Source of the DNA: Calothrix sp. PCC 7507
GTDB lineage: Bacteria; Cyanobacteriota; Cyanobacteriia; Cyanobacteriales; Nostocaceae
Assembly: GCF_000316575.1 (NCBI RefSeq)
Contig: NC_019682.1
Location: 1,178,001 to 1,242,000 of the forward strand
Reading direction: 5' to 3'
DNA: 64,000 nucleotides
Below, piece after piece: positions 9,581 to 18,502 of this stretch. The notes beneath the pieces are model-generated. The model saw only the letters and a program-made list of their open reading frames with translations, searched no databases and was not told where the DNA came from. Position numbers and translations under genes: made by a program. The first letter of the stretch is position 1. Each line of letters opens with the position of its first letter.

Positions 9581-9606
9581 GCTATCCAATGTTTTACCTG
9601 GATAGC
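9581..9606 (+). terminator. Hairpin after the STAS gene, possible terminator
   Basis: Arms GCTATCCA and TGGATAGC, 8 bp each with a 10-nt loop, followed by TTAATTT. It sits 25 bp after the stop codon. The U-tract is weak, so this is a moderate call. Confidence 0.45.
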
Positions 9607-9622
9607 TTAATTTATAGAAACG

Positions 9623-9667
9623 CTGGCTTTTGTACCTCTCTCCTTGTGAAAGAAACACAAAAGCCAG
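9623..9667. repeat. 11-bp inverted repeat CTGGCTTTTGT...ACAAAAGCCAG
   Basis: Perfect 11-bp arms separated by 23 nt. There is no T-run after the right arm. It may be a structured 3' end of the upstream transcript or a decayed repeat. Confidence 0.55.
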
Positions 9668-10135
9668 TAGCTCTAAGCCCTTACTCGTCGAACAATTTTG
9701 GATTTTGGATTTTGGATTGATCCCGACCACACTTCTCTGTGAGAGGCTACGCTAACTGTAGGCTCAGTGACTACAAGAGTACTTGTCTCTGAGGATGTTA
9801 AATTTTTGGACTTCGTCGTGAGCGCTACTTCGACAATGCTCAGTACAAGTCAGTTGAACGATTCTGGATTTGTTCAGCCCACCCTTTGCTACGCAACGCT
9901 GAAGCGTAGCTTGCTTCTCCGGAGCAGTACCAAAAAAAATCTAAAATTGACACAGTCAATAATATAAATAATATTGCCCGTCCCCAATATCAACTCTTAA
10001 TCAAAAAGATAAAATTTAATCAGTAATCTTTGTTAGTGTTGATGATACTCAGTATCGTAGCGTAACTCAGTTAGGGTAAAATGATTATCCCAAAAGAAGT
10101 GTTCTCAATGTAGCCCGTGAAGGAATGATTAACTT

Positions 10136-10615
10136 GTGAAGTCGAAGGAGGAAGAGCTATTAGATGGACGAGATGAAGCCCCCAAAGATGATTCATCTTG
10201 GACTCAAGCACTTTTAGCAAGCACAGCGTATTTACCCCAACAGATATCTCAGTCACAATTACAACAAATTTCTCCTACAGCCTTGGCTTATATGGGGGAT
10301 GCAATCTATGAATTATATGTTAGAATGCATTATCTACTGCCATTGCAGCGACCAGACACCTACCATCGTCTGGTAGTGGCACAGGTAAGAGCAGAAAAAC
10401 AGGCGCTACATTTGCGATCGCTGACTCCTTATCTGAATAACAATGAACTAGAAATTGTCCGGCGAGGTCGCAACGCCAGCACAGGTCACCCTAAACGGGT
10501 CGATCCCCAGATTTATCAACAAGCAACTAGTCTAGAAACATTAATTGGCTATCTATATCTCAGTGATTTTCAGCGCTTAACCGAACTATTGCAAAAACTC
10601 CAATTAGAGAAGTAG
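10136..10615 (+). CDS. mrnC: Mini-ribonuclease III (MrnC)
   Basis: A 159-residue protein with a stand-alone RNase III catalytic domain and no double-stranded RNA binding domain. The motif AYMGDAIYELYVR provides the first acidic metal ligands, and TSLETLIGYLYL provides the second conserved Glu. Mini-III matures 23S rRNA in bacteria that have it. The start is GTG at 10136; an in-frame TAA lies just upstream, so no longer start exists. rlmB follows on the same strand, a common pairing of 23S rRNA maturation and modification genes. Confidence 0.9.
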   Translation: MKSKEEELLDGRDEAPKDDSSWTQALLASTAYLPQQISQSQLQQISPTALAYMGDAIYELYVRMHYLLPLQRPDTYHRLVVAQVRAEKQALHLRSLTPYLNNNELEIVRRGRNASTGHPKRVDPQIYQQATSLETLIGYLYLSDFQRLTELLQKLQLEK

Positions 10616-10710
10616 TGGGCAATCAATCTCACGCAAGCAAAATCAGTAAAGTGAGCTAAGTAAATTCATGGAGTTAGTGTGCCTACCCATAAGCTACACC
10701 AAAGATTTAT

Positions 10711-11679
10711 ATGATGAACAAACCAAGAAAAATCAAGACCGCTGGCGAACCAAATCGTGGGCAACCCGTAAAAATTAAAGGCAAGCGCGTCCTGGCTAAT
10801 CCCGTTCGCCATCCCAGACCTGGAGATGGAAACGCTCCATCTAGTAGTGGTTCACGCCAGCCTCGTCACATCTCTGTACCATCGCCATCTATCAAACCAA
10901 TAACCGAAGATAGCGATCTCATCTACGGTCGTCATCCAGTGTTGAGTGCTTTGGAAAGTCAGCGCGGTCTCAACCGGATCTGGATTACTACCCGTTTACG
11001 CTACGATCCCCGTTTTCACCATCTAATTCTGCAAGCAAAAGACAATGGCGCGGTCATTGATGAAGTCGAGCCAAAGCGCTTAGACCAAATCACCGACGGG
11101 GCTAATCACCAAGGTATAGCAGCCCAAATCTCCCCTTACACCTACATTGAATTACATGATCTGATTGCACAGGCAAAATCCCTTGCAGATCCCGTAATAG
11201 TCGTGGCTGACGGCATCACCGATCCCCACAACTTAGGTGCAATTATTCGCACTGCTGAAGCCATAGGCGCTCAAGGATTAGTGATCCCCCAAAGAAGGGC
11301 AGCAGGGATTACTTCCACCGTCGTCAAAGTAGCAGCAGGTGCTTTAGAAAACTTCCCCGTGGCCAGAGTCATTAATCTCAGCCGCGCCTTGGAAGAATTA
11401 AAAGATGCTGGCTTTTGGATTTATGGTACCGCCGTCACTGGTAGTGAACCCCTGCATACAGTGAATTTCAGTGGCCCTATCGTTTTGGTAGTTGGCTCAG
11501 AAGGAGAGGGGTTAAGTATGTTAACACAACGATCTTGCGACGTTTTGGTATCAATTCCTTTGTTAGGCAAAACCCCCAGCCTCAATGCCTCGGTAGCATC
11601 AGGTATGGCGCTTTATGAAGTGTATCGCCAACGGTCGTTAAACACACTGTATCTAGATAAGTTACAAAAACCTCTTTGA
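10711..11679 (+). CDS. rlmB: 23S rRNA 2'-O-ribose methyltransferase RlmB/TrmH (SpoU family)
   Basis: A 322-residue protein. A basic, low-complexity N-terminus (about 1-65) precedes a SpoU substrate-binding domain ([12 protein letters not shown] onward) and a C-terminal knotted SPOUT methyltransferase domain. The three family motifs are clear: [28 protein letters not shown] and [17 protein letters not shown]. Members 2'-O-methylate guanosine in 23S rRNA (G2251 in E. coli) using SAM. The gene lies 95 bp downstream of mrnC on the same strand. Confidence 0.92.
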   Translation: MMNKPRKIKTAGEPNRGQPVKIKGKRVLANPVRHPRPGDGNAPSSSGSRQPRHISVPSPSIKPITEDSDLIYGRHPVLSALESQRGLNRIWITTRLRYDPRFHHLILQAKDNGAVIDEVEPKRLDQITDGANHQGIAAQISPYTYIELHDLIAQAKSLADPVIVVADGITDPHNLGAIIRTAEAIGAQGLVIPQRRAAGITSTVVKVAAGALENFPVARVINLSRALEELKDAGFWIYGTAVTGSEPLHTVNFSGPIVLVVGSEGEGLSMLTQRSCDVLVSIPLLGKTPSLNASVASGMALYEVYRQRSLNTLYLDKLQKPL

Positions 11680-11773
11680 AAAATCAGAGTAAAAGAGTAT
11701 AAAGAAATGTAAAGGAAAAAACCGCAAAACACCGTTTAATATCCACTACCTTTTTGATAAAACGGCAAATACC

Positions 11774-12076
11774 ATGAAAACTATTTGGGATAACCTCAAA
11801 GAAACGCTCATTAATACAGCCAATAATGTTGGCTTGGCTTGGTGGGTAGAGATTGTGACACAGACTCCCCGTTGCACATACTACTTCGGGCCATTTCTGA
11901 ATTCTGCAGAAGCCAAAATCGCACTCAAAGGCTATATAGAAGATTTAGAGTTGGAAGGTGCACAGGGAATAGCAGTAAACATTAAGCGTTGCAAACCAGG
12001 TTCTCTAACAATTGCCGAAGACTTGGGGGAAAAGATTGACCGTAAAGTAAAGCCTGCCTTTAGCGGTCAGATTTAA
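11774..12076 (+). CDS. DUF1816 domain protein (cyanobacteria-specific)
   Basis: A 100-residue protein with the DUF1816 pattern: GLAWWVEIVTQTPRCTYYFGPF and a following alpha/beta segment in which a short helix (SAEAKIALKGYIEDLELEGA) precedes INIKRCKPGSLTI-like sequence. Function is unknown; the family is restricted to cyanobacteria and distantly resembles small phycobilisome linker domains. It has no signal peptide. Confidence 0.8.
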   Translation: MKTIWDNLKETLINTANNVGLAWWVEIVTQTPRCTYYFGPFLNSAEAKIALKGYIEDLELEGAQGIAVNIKRCKPGSLTIAEDLGEKIDRKVKPAFSGQI

Positions 12077-12212
12077 GTGAGGCAAAAGTCAATAATCTCA
12101 GGTTTTTTGACTATTGACCTGAGACTATTGACTATCAATTAAGTTAAGTGGGTGTAAATAATTAGGCATTAGGCAATACGGCAGTTATCGCTTGAGTCCA
12201 ATACACTCATAA

Positions 12213-12233
12213 GGTCACGGCACTGCCGTGACC
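12213..12233. repeat. GGTCACGGCA-C-TGCCGTGACC palindromic repeat
   Basis: Perfect 10-bp arms around one base. A related GGCACTGCCGTGCC core occurs at about 57600-57613 inside another repeat. This is an interspersed cyanobacterial palindrome. Confidence 0.7.
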
Positions 12234-12271
12234 CTACAAGTGACGATATAATTTTGTATTGCATCCAACTG

Positions 12272-12305
12272 AAAACCCCTATAGGCAATCTTGCTATAGG
12301 GTTTT
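12272..12305. terminator. Hairpin between convergent DUF1816 and hydrolase genes
   Basis: Arms AAAACCCCTATAG and CTATAGGGTTTT (one bulged base) with an ~9-nt loop. The A-run on one side and T-run on the other give a bidirectional intrinsic terminator, and it lies exactly between two converging genes. Confidence 0.75.
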
Positions 12306-12338
12306 AGCCTATTTTATTTTTCTGAAAATAGTTTGATT

Positions 12339-13196
12339 TTATTGTGCCGACTGACTTATTTGTGGATGTTCTGCCAGCCAGCGGTCAATGTCGTTTAGTA
12401 CCTGTTGCGGAATTTCCCACGGGAAAAGATGGGCTGTATCAGGGTAGCACTGCCACTGGCAATTTTTGAGATTTCGAGCTGTTTCTAGACTGGAATCAGG
12501 TGTAATATGGCGGTCTTGGGCAGCAGCAAGTACTAGACTGGGGCACTCAATCTGCCGGAGGTCTGCAACTCGATTGTACCCAGCTTGTAATGCTTGAGAG
12601 AGGGCACGAGTCGCCGCAGGAGATGTTTGTAAATAGGCTGATACGGCTTCTTGGGCAATATATCGGTAAGCAGTGGGTGTATGCTGTTGAATTAAGTAGC
12701 GAAATAGCGATCGCTTACCAAAAGTCTCAATATTCCACTGCCAACTCGGTTTAATCCAATTCAATAACGCTGCAATACCAGTATAAAGGTTATCCTGCCA
12801 AGTAATCGCCGGATGATTTCCACGGGGTCTAGCTGCTGTCGCCACCAAAATCAGTCCAGTGACCCGCTGTGGTAAGCGTAATGCTAATTCCATTGCCAGA
12901 ATGCCACCAAGTGACCATCCCAATACTAGACATTTTTCAATCTGAAAACGGTCTAAAAGAGCTTCTAAGTCATTCAAATGGTCATTCATCTCAAAATTAC
13001 CATTAAAATGACTTTTGCCATATCCACGTAAATCAGGGGCAAAAGTTTGGTAACGTTTTGATAAGTGATTGGTAAAGACAGAAAGATTACGACCAGAACC
13101 AGGATGACCGTGTAAGCCAAGAATAGGAAACCCTTGACCTTGGACGTAGACATTAAGACGTGTAGCACCAGTGGTATAACTATGGCGATCGCCCAT
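12339..13196 (-). CDS. Alpha/beta hydrolase
   Basis: A 285-residue alpha/beta hydrolase. The oxyanion region is GLHGHPGSG, the nucleophile elbow is GWSLGG (Ser95), the acid is in AAAQDRHITP and the catalytic His is in PDTAHLFPWE. No signal peptide is present. It resembles BioH/haloalkane-type esterases, but the substrate is not deducible. It is followed downstream by the terminator at 12272-12305. Confidence 0.85.
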   Translation of the reverse strand: MGDRHSYTTGATRLNVYVQGQGFPILGLHGHPGSGRNLSVFTNHLSKRYQTFAPDLRGYGKSHFNGNFEMNDHLNDLEALLDRFQIEKCLVLGWSLGGILAMELALRLPQRVTGLILVATAARPRGNHPAITWQDNLYTGIAALLNWIKPSWQWNIETFGKRSLFRYLIQQHTPTAYRYIAQEAVSAYLQTSPAATRALSQALQAGYNRVADLRQIECPSLVLAAAQDRHITPDSSLETARNLKNCQWQCYPDTAHLFPWEIPQQVLNDIDRWLAEHPQISQSAQ

Positions 13197-13226
13197 GACT
13201 CACCGTTCTCCTGTCTACTGAACAAT

Positions 13227-13254
13227 TGTTGACTGTTGACTGTTGACTGTTGAC
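13227..13254. repeat. Heptanucleotide tandem repeat, unit TGTTGAC
   Basis: Four perfect 7-bp units between the hydrolase gene and the first CAP-domain gene. Related CTTGACT-type heptamers occur near 41340 and 43150. Confidence 0.85.
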
Positions 13255-13260
13255 AAATGA

Positions 13261-13917
13261 CTAATTCCCAATTACCGTCAAAAACCAATGTTCCGTATAT
13301 CCTCCCGCATAGGTAATCACGCACATTTGCCTATATGTAGCATGAATACCAAAAGCCACGCCTGTGACTTTAAAAACCGGGTTGAACAGGTTGTGTCTAT
13401 GACCCCGTGACGGCACCCCATCATCAATAATTAGCTGCATGATGATATCCTGGGCTGTGTGAGAACCGTAGCTGATGTTTTCACCTGCGGTTATTTGCCA
13501 ATCACCATAACGGCTGATGCGAGTAGCAGGATCGCTACCATCGCTACCATTGTGACCTGTTTTACCTTTTTGTCCTTGGTCTTTGACGTGATCTTTAGCG
13601 CCTAAAGACATACCCGGAGATACAGTCAATGCTCCCACAGGACGGGTTGACTTCAGAAATGCGATCGCCTCTTCAACTGCGTTTACCCCTTCTTGCGTTT
13701 GCAGATAAACGCGATCGGAGATTTTGACTTTTGACCCTTGAAAACGTTGTTTCCAGTTTTCTAAAATAGGCAGATATGCGGCTGGGTCTGTCCGCACCTT
13801 GTTCATTTCTGCTATTACTTGTTGTTCCAAAGACGAGAGGGTATTTTCTTGTACTAAGTCACGATTAGCTGTTTGCAGCATTTCTGACCAAAATGTCCGC
13901 AACCCCATCCTATCCAT
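13261..13917 (-). CDS. CAP (SCP/PR1) domain protein without an obvious signal peptide
   Basis: About 218 residues and mostly one CAP domain: [46 protein letters not shown] and [19 protein letters not shown]. These include the conserved His/Glu residues of the domain cavity. I place the start at the ATG at 13917, which follows a GAGG Shine-Dalgarno; a GTG at 13929 is also possible. Homologues are usually secreted, yet no hydrophobic leader is visible, unlike the paralogue at 14153-14860. It may have lost its leader, or it may act inside the cell. Function is unknown. Confidence 0.75.
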   Translation of the reverse strand: MDRMGLRTFWSEMLQTANRDLVQENTLSSLEQQVIAEMNKVRTDPAAYLPILENWKQRFQGSKVKISDRVYLQTQEGVNAVEEAIAFLKSTRPVGALTVSPGMSLGAKDHVKDQGQKGKTGHNGSDGSDPATRISRYGDWQITAGENISYGSHTAQDIIMQLIIDDGVPSRGHRHNLFNPVFKVTGVAFGIHATYRQMCVITYAGGYTEHWFLTVIGN

Positions 13918-14152
13918 TAATAACCTCACAAGTTAGAAGCAACCAGTCCATATATGTATAGCTTCCAGAGATGAGTAGAGGTTTTCGGGAAGTGTCCAAG
14001 ATTTTAGATAAAATTTCATACTTCTCATTTCATCCTTCATTCTGACTTCACTCCCCATCTCCAACCCGACTAAGGGACTTCCTAATCAGTCGCTTTGGTG
14101 AGCAGAGGAAGCCGAGGAAGCAGGAATTGAGTAATTTAATTTTTGGAAGTCC

Positions 14153-14860
14153 CTAAATCGATTTTTCTCTATATCCTCCAGCATAAGTAATCACACAGAT
14201 AGTTCTATAGGATTTATGAGTCCCATAAGCAACACCAGTAACTTTAAAAGCGCCGTTAAAAATATTCTTTCGATGACCGCGATCGCGCACTCCATCATCA
14301 ATAATTAACTGCATAACAATATCTTGGGCAGTGTTAGGACCGTAGCTAATGTTTTCACCTGTGGTGATTTGCCATTGACCATAACGATTAATGCGCTTAT
14401 CGGAGTAGCTACCATCACTACCTTTGTGACCTGTTGCACCTTTTATCCCTTGGTCTTTGACATGATCCTTCGCACCCAAAGACATACCCTTAGATGCACT
14501 CAACGCTCCCAAAGGACGGGCTGATTTGAGAAATGCGATCGCTTCATCAACTGCTTTGGCACCTTCCTGAGTCACTAAATAAGTATTATTAGCGATTTTG
14601 ACTTGATTACCCTGAAAGCGCTTTTTATAGCTTTCCATAATCGGGAGGTATGCTCTAGGATTTGTCCGCACCTTATTTGTTTCATCAATCACCTGTTGTT
14701 CTAAGGGTGAGAGGTAACTTGCTTTTGTCAACAAAGTCCCATCAGTTTTGGGAACTACAACGGGAATAGATTTTTCTACCGATGACTTAGGAAACTGTGG
14801 AACAGAACAGCTGGCTATCAGGGTAATGGGCAAAAATCCCCAAAATCCAATGCGGTACAT
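14153..14860 (-). CDS. CAP (SCP/PR1) domain lipoprotein
   Basis: A 235-residue protein. The N-terminus [18 protein letters not shown] is a lipoprotein signal with lipobox LIASC (Cys18), so it should be exported and lipidated. The CAP domain (about 50-230) closely resembles that of the downstream neighbour, with the same [16 protein letters not shown] and GHRKNIFN blocks. The two genes are tandem paralogues on the same strand. CAP proteins bind lipids or have protease-like roles in various organisms; the role here is unknown. Confidence 0.82.
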   Translation of the reverse strand: MYRIGFWGFLPITLIASCSVPQFPKSSVEKSIPVVVPKTDGTLLTKASYLSPLEQQVIDETNKVRTNPRAYLPIMESYKKRFQGNQVKIANNTYLVTQEGAKAVDEAIAFLKSARPLGALSASKGMSLGAKDHVKDQGIKGATGHKGSDGSYSDKRINRYGQWQITTGENISYGPNTAQDIVMQLIIDDGVRDRGHRKNIFNGAFKVTGVAYGTHKSYRTICVITYAGGYREKSI

Positions 14861-15289
14861 GAATTACCTTACAATTTGGTCGTTAGAGATTATAGCAATT
14901 TGAAAAAAGACAGAACTTACGCATTGACAGGAATCTGACTATGTGCGTTCAAGCCCACTCTTTGTTCAAGATGTTCCAGTAAATTGGGTGTAGATGGGTG
15001 TAACAAAACCGTGAATTCTGATGGCTAGCTCAATTTATTGGTGAAATTTGCCAAAATTTCAGCATAATTAACCTAATCTTAAGCATTATCACGTAGTTAA
15101 AAGCCTTATTTTATTCCTTGAGGCTGATGATTTTAGGTATTCCACATTTTGGAATTGTTTGCCTGTTGATTCAACATCCAATTTTCAAGACTGGCATATC
15201 AACTGCATACCAAGTGACCATAAAGCGATGAAGAACCGACCAAATTTGTGCTTCTTTTATCCGTTTGTAGTATGGAGACACGCATGAAC
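14861..15289. other. Intergenic region between CAP gene and porin gene
   Basis: A 429-bp stretch with no convincing gene or known RNA motif. It contains the promoter of the CAP gene and the 3' flank of the porin gene. A GAACTTACGCATTGAC stretch near 14912 looks like an interspersed cyanobacterial repeat. Confidence 0.45.
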
Positions 15290-17104
15290 TTAGAAACGGA
15301 AAGTAGTACGGAGAACGCCTGTATAGATAGTGTCATTATTGTTGTTATTTTCCGGGTTCAAGATCACAATCAACCCTGGTGTAATTGAGAGATTGTTATT
15401 AACTTGATAGCGATACAGAGCCTCGATATGGAAGGAAGTATCACTATCTTGACGACGGGCTGTAGTGGGAGAAATCACAGAGGGGCCAAAATCATTACTT
15501 GTCACCTTGGGTGGTTGACCAAGTATGATTCCTCCCAAGTTCCCTTTTTTACCCAAATCAGGGAAGGCTAGAGTTATAGCCCAATTCCAAATATCAGCCC
15601 GATCGCCACTGTTGACTGTGTTTGTGACTGGATTTGTCCCAGAACTATTTTCGGCGATCGCTTGAGTATATCCCACCCAACCGCCAACAGTAATTTGGGG
15701 ATGGACACGATAGCTGGCTTCTAGTCCATAGTGGTTAGCAGAAGTATTGATAGGGGTAGTAGCGCTAGAGTTAAAGGGATTGTTCGCAAATCCACTTCCA
15801 TAAGACCCAGAAACCACAACATCACCATCATTATTAGCACCCCTAAGGTAAGAATGGGCATAAGTCAAACCCAGAGTAAAATCCTTGTTAGGTTGAAATG
15901 TTAATTGTGCTAAAGCGCCATAAGTACCATCAAATAAACCCTTACCAGCACTAGGATCGCTACCTCTGCGAGCCAGATAACCCCCAGATAAAGTGACTGC
16001 ATCGCTGAACTTGAAAACAGCACTCACCCCAGAACCTGTATTGCTTCCAGAAGAGGTATTACTGGCGCGGTAGATGGGAGAAAAGCGACCAAACCGAGAA
16101 AGCGATCCAATAGGTGTGGAGGATAACAAAGGGTTGATGGTGTTGAAGTTGTCGTAGAATTCCCCACCAATCGCATCCACAATCACATTGAGTTTTTCAC
16201 CCACTGGGAAGCGATAATATAACTTGCCCAGTTGGACACTATTATCAGCACTATTCGTCGTATCCCAGGATGTACGGGTCATGTTTGTCCCCGTAACGTT
16301 CCCACTAAAAGCAGTAGTATTGTTTGCTTCTAAGCGGGTAAATAGCTGATCTTTACCAGTGAAGCTAGTAATCAGGTTGAGGCGGATGCGATCGCTAAAA
16401 ATTGTATTATTTTGCAAACCCGAACCCGATGCGCCAAATGCTGCATTTCTAGCCGCATTTCTAGCCGCCGGAGTCGTAGCAGCATTAATAGTCCGCCACT
16501 GGTCAGAGTTTAGCGCGCGATCGCCACCGAAGACACTCCCCAGACCGAAAATTACCTCTGCATTCAACTTTGTAGTAGTGGAAAATTGTTGACTTTCTAG
16601 AATTGCCGTCCGACCTTCTAACCCATCTAACCGTCCCCGTACTTCTACTAAACCATCGGCATACTCTTGTTGCAATTTTTGCAGAGTTTCTAAGTCTTGC
16701 TTATTGACTAAGTCTGCAGTGCTAGTCGCAATCAGTTCGTTAACCCTATTCAAACAAGCATTTAAACCAGCTGCGAATTCATAGCGAGTCAACGCCCGAT
16801 TACCCCGGAAACTGCTATCTGGGTATCCCGCAATACAACCATAACGCTCCACCAGAGATTGCAGCGCTTGGAAAGCCCAATCTGTTGGTTGCACATCAGA
16901 TAGTTGCGAGACAGAAGTTACTTGATCCATCACCAAGTTTGGATCTTCGTGGCTTTGATCTTTTTCTAAAGTCAGCTGGGTATTAGCTGGTAATTCCTGA
17001 ATATTGCCTTCTAATGGAGCAGCAGATCCAGTTTTAGCTGTAATCACACTAGCAGCTAGCACTATCGGCACTATCCACAACGAATTCCGTAACAGAATAG
17101 ACAT
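15290..17104 (-). CDS. SLH-OprB family outer-membrane porin
   Basis: A 604-residue protein with an N-terminal signal peptide. An SLH domain follows (about 63-125: VTSVSQLSDVQPTDWAFQAL...YGCIAGYPD...LTRYEFAAGLNACL), then a coiled coil (about 130-175), and a long C-terminal OprB-like beta-barrel ending in phenylalanine (TTFRF), typical of outer-membrane proteins. Cyanobacterial SLH-OprB proteins are the major porins and have been implicated in uptake of inorganic ions including iron. A paralogue lies at 18503-20245, with modA between them. The upstream region shared with modA carries repeated ACCA-N7-TGGT palindromes. Confidence 0.9.
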   Translation of the reverse strand: MSILLRNSLWIVPIVLAASVITAKTGSAAPLEGNIQELPANTQLTLEKDQSHEDPNLVMDQVTSVSQLSDVQPTDWAFQALQSLVERYGCIAGYPDSSFRGNRALTRYEFAAGLNACLNRVNELIATSTADLVNKQDLETLQKLQQEYADGLVEVRGRLDGLEGRTAILESQQFSTTTKLNAEVIFGLGSVFGGDRALNSDQWRTINAATTPAARNAARNAAFGASGSGLQNNTIFSDRIRLNLITSFTGKDQLFTRLEANNTTAFSGNVTGTNMTRTSWDTTNSADNSVQLGKLYYRFPVGEKLNVIVDAIGGEFYDNFNTINPLLSSTPIGSLSRFGRFSPIYRASNTSSGSNTGSGVSAVFKFSDAVTLSGGYLARRGSDPSAGKGLFDGTYGALAQLTFQPNKDFTLGLTYAHSYLRGANNDGDVVVSGSYGSGFANNPFNSSATTPINTSANHYGLEASYRVHPQITVGGWVGYTQAIAENSSGTNPVTNTVNSGDRADIWNWAITLAFPDLGKKGNLGGIILGQPPKVTSNDFGPSVISPTTARRQDSDTSFHIEALYRYQVNNNLSITPGLIVILNPENNNNNDTIYTGVLRTTFRF

Positions 17105-17131
17105 TTACCTCACACCTCGGAGCATAACTAT

Positions 17132-17146
17132 ACCATTTATATTGGT
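17132..17146. promoter_or_regulatory. ACCA-N7-TGGT palindrome, site 1
   Basis: ACCATTTATATTGGT, within the larger palindrome ATACCA...TGGTAT (17130-17148), 28 bp upstream of the porin start. It is a candidate operator and nearly identical to site 2. Confidence 0.55.
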
Positions 17147-17173
17147 ATAATCTTGATTGTTAGAATTATTACC

Positions 17174-17188
17174 ACCAATTATATTGGT
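17174..17188. promoter_or_regulatory. ACCA-N7-TGGT palindrome, site 2
   Basis: ACCAATTATATTGGT. It differs from site 1 at one position and lies 42 bp from it centre to centre, or about four helical turns. Confidence 0.55.
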
Positions 17189-17276
17189 AAAATGTAGCGA
17201 AAGTTACGCATTTGCAAAACAGAAAAATGCCGGAATTCAGCATTTTCCCCGTCTTGTGACTTAGGAGGTAGTAATA

Positions 17277-17372
17277 GTGCTAGATGAACCCACGCAACGG
17301 TTATCTCAGGATCTCTGTTTTGCTGTGCTGAGACTGGTTGCAGGACTCTTCCAGCATCTGATGCTCTTGTAG
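17277..17372 (+). CDS. Small open frame with strong RBS, possible truncated membrane-protein remnant
   Basis: GTG start six bases after TAGGAGGTAG, then 31 codons to TAG. The peptide (LDEPTQRLSQDLCFAVLRL near its start) recalls the beginning of DoxX-type membrane proteins, after which the frame ends. It may be the 5' remnant of a lost gene, or a leader peptide. The resemblance is from memory only, so confidence is low. Confidence 0.3.
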   Translation: MLDEPTQRLSQDLCFAVLRLVAGLFQHLMLL

Positions 17373-17419
17373 TGATGCGAGAAATACAATCCATCTTTGT
17401 TTTTTCTGGGCATAATTCA

Positions 17420-17466
17420 ACCAATTTACTTGGTATATTCTAGTTATCTTGGTATGATTCTACCAA
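17420..17466. promoter_or_regulatory. ACCA-N7-TGGT site 3 and adjoining everted palindrome upstream of modA
   Basis: ACCAATTTACTTGGT at 17420-17434 matches sites 1 and 2. TTGGTA-TGATTC-TACCAA at 17449-17466 uses the same half-sites in the opposite arrangement. Both lie 43-89 bp upstream of the modA start. Confidence 0.5.
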
Positions 17467-17508
17467 CCGTTATTTCTCCGAAACAAATTCTCTGCGTGCA
17501 GTTATCTT

Positions 17509-18303
17509 ATGAACAGAAGACGAATTCTGGCCTTGATTGGTACAGCAGTTGCTGGTTTACTAATAGCTACCGCCTTACCAAGCATTAACCCCTCTCCGGT
17601 AACAGCGCAGTCAAACTCTACCCTGCTGGTATCCGCAGCGGCCAGCTTGAAAGAAGCACTGGATGAGATTAAGCCTCTTTACCAACAAAGTAAACCAACT
17701 ACCAACATCAATTATAACTTTGGCGCTTCTGGTGCTTTGCAGCAACAAATTGAGCAGGGCGCACCTGCAGACATCTTTATCTCAGCTGCAAAAAGACAAG
17801 TGGACGCTTTGGAAGAAAAAGGGTTGTTGCTAGGGGGGACTCGTGCAATCATTGCCAAGAATCGTTTAGTGTTGATTGTCCCCAAGGATGTTGTAGGTGT
17901 CACCAGCTTCTTTAATCTCAAAGATGCCAAAATCAAGAAAATTGCGATCGGTGAACCCAGAAGCGTACCCGCAGGACAATATGCAGAGCAAGTTCTGCAG
18001 AAGTTGGGCATTTTGTCAGATGTTAAGTCAAAACTTGTCTACGCTAACAACGTCCGTCAGGTACTTGCATCTGTAGAAAGTGGTAACGCTGATGCAGGTT
18101 TAGTTTATGTTACTGATGCCAAAATCTCTAACAAGGTGAAAGTTGTAGTGGCGGCTGATGAAAAATACCACTCGGCAATTATCTATCCGGTAGCAGTGCT
18201 TAAAAGCAGTAAAAACGCTGATGCAGCTAAAGATTTTGTCCAGTTTTTATCTAGCAGTCAAGCTAAAGCTGTGTTGAAAAAATATGGCTTTATTTTACCT
18301 TAG
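17509..18303 (+). CDS. modA: Molybdate ABC transporter substrate-binding protein ModA
   Basis: A 264-residue protein with an N-terminal signal (RRRILALIGTAVAGLLIATAL). The ModA pattern follows: LLVSAAASLKEALDEI, NYNFGASGALQQQIEQGAPADIFISA, SVPAGQYAEQVL and NADAGLVYVTDA. These segments contribute the Ser, Tyr and backbone contacts to the bound oxyanion. It delivers molybdate or tungstate to a ModBC permease. No modB/modC follows in this window, so the gene is an orphan here. It is flanked by two porins and, before the element inserted, lay close to a molybdopterin oxidoreductase gene. Confidence 0.92.
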   Translation: MNRRRILALIGTAVAGLLIATALPSINPSPVTAQSNSTLLVSAAASLKEALDEIKPLYQQSKPTTNINYNFGASGALQQQIEQGAPADIFISAAKRQVDALEEKGLLLGGTRAIIAKNRLVLIVPKDVVGVTSFFNLKDAKIKKIAIGEPRSVPAGQYAEQVLQKLGILSDVKSKLVYANNVRQVLASVESGNADAGLVYVTDAKISNKVKVVVAADEKYHSAIIYPVAVLKSSKNADAAKDFVQFLSSSQAKAVLKKYGFILP

Positions 18304-18502
18304 TACGGTTGATTTAACTTGCCGTAGCAGAGCCTAAATTACCCCAAAATATTCAGCCAAATTTTTTCACCTTGGTGAATAGGTAATTGCCGCAATTTAA
18401 CCCCTGAATGAGTTTAGGGGATAGATTCGATTGTCTCAAGAATGGGTTGATATTACCCCAATAACTCAAAACTGATTAATTAGTGGTGTGAGGAGAAAAA
18501 TA

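Larger units (their letters stand above)
9556..10135. other. Repeat-rich intergenic region
   Basis: A 580-bp stretch without a credible gene. It holds two hairpins after the STAS gene (9581-9606 and 9623-9667), TTTGGAT heptamers (9697-9717), and palindromic repeat fragments with GCTACGC/GCGTAGC cores near 9748 and 9886-9925. A 66-codon open frame across it is repeat-derived. Confidence 0.6.
17105..17508. other. Divergent control region between porin and modA
   Basis: A 404-bp stretch with palindromes of the form ACCA-N7-TGGT near both gene starts and a 31-codon open frame with a strong ribosome binding site in the middle (17277-17372). Confidence 0.6.

Noticed and set aside
9767-9967. 66-codon forward open frame
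   Set aside because: Consists of interspersed palindromic repeat fragments (GCTACGC/GCGTAGC); no RBS and no homology pattern.
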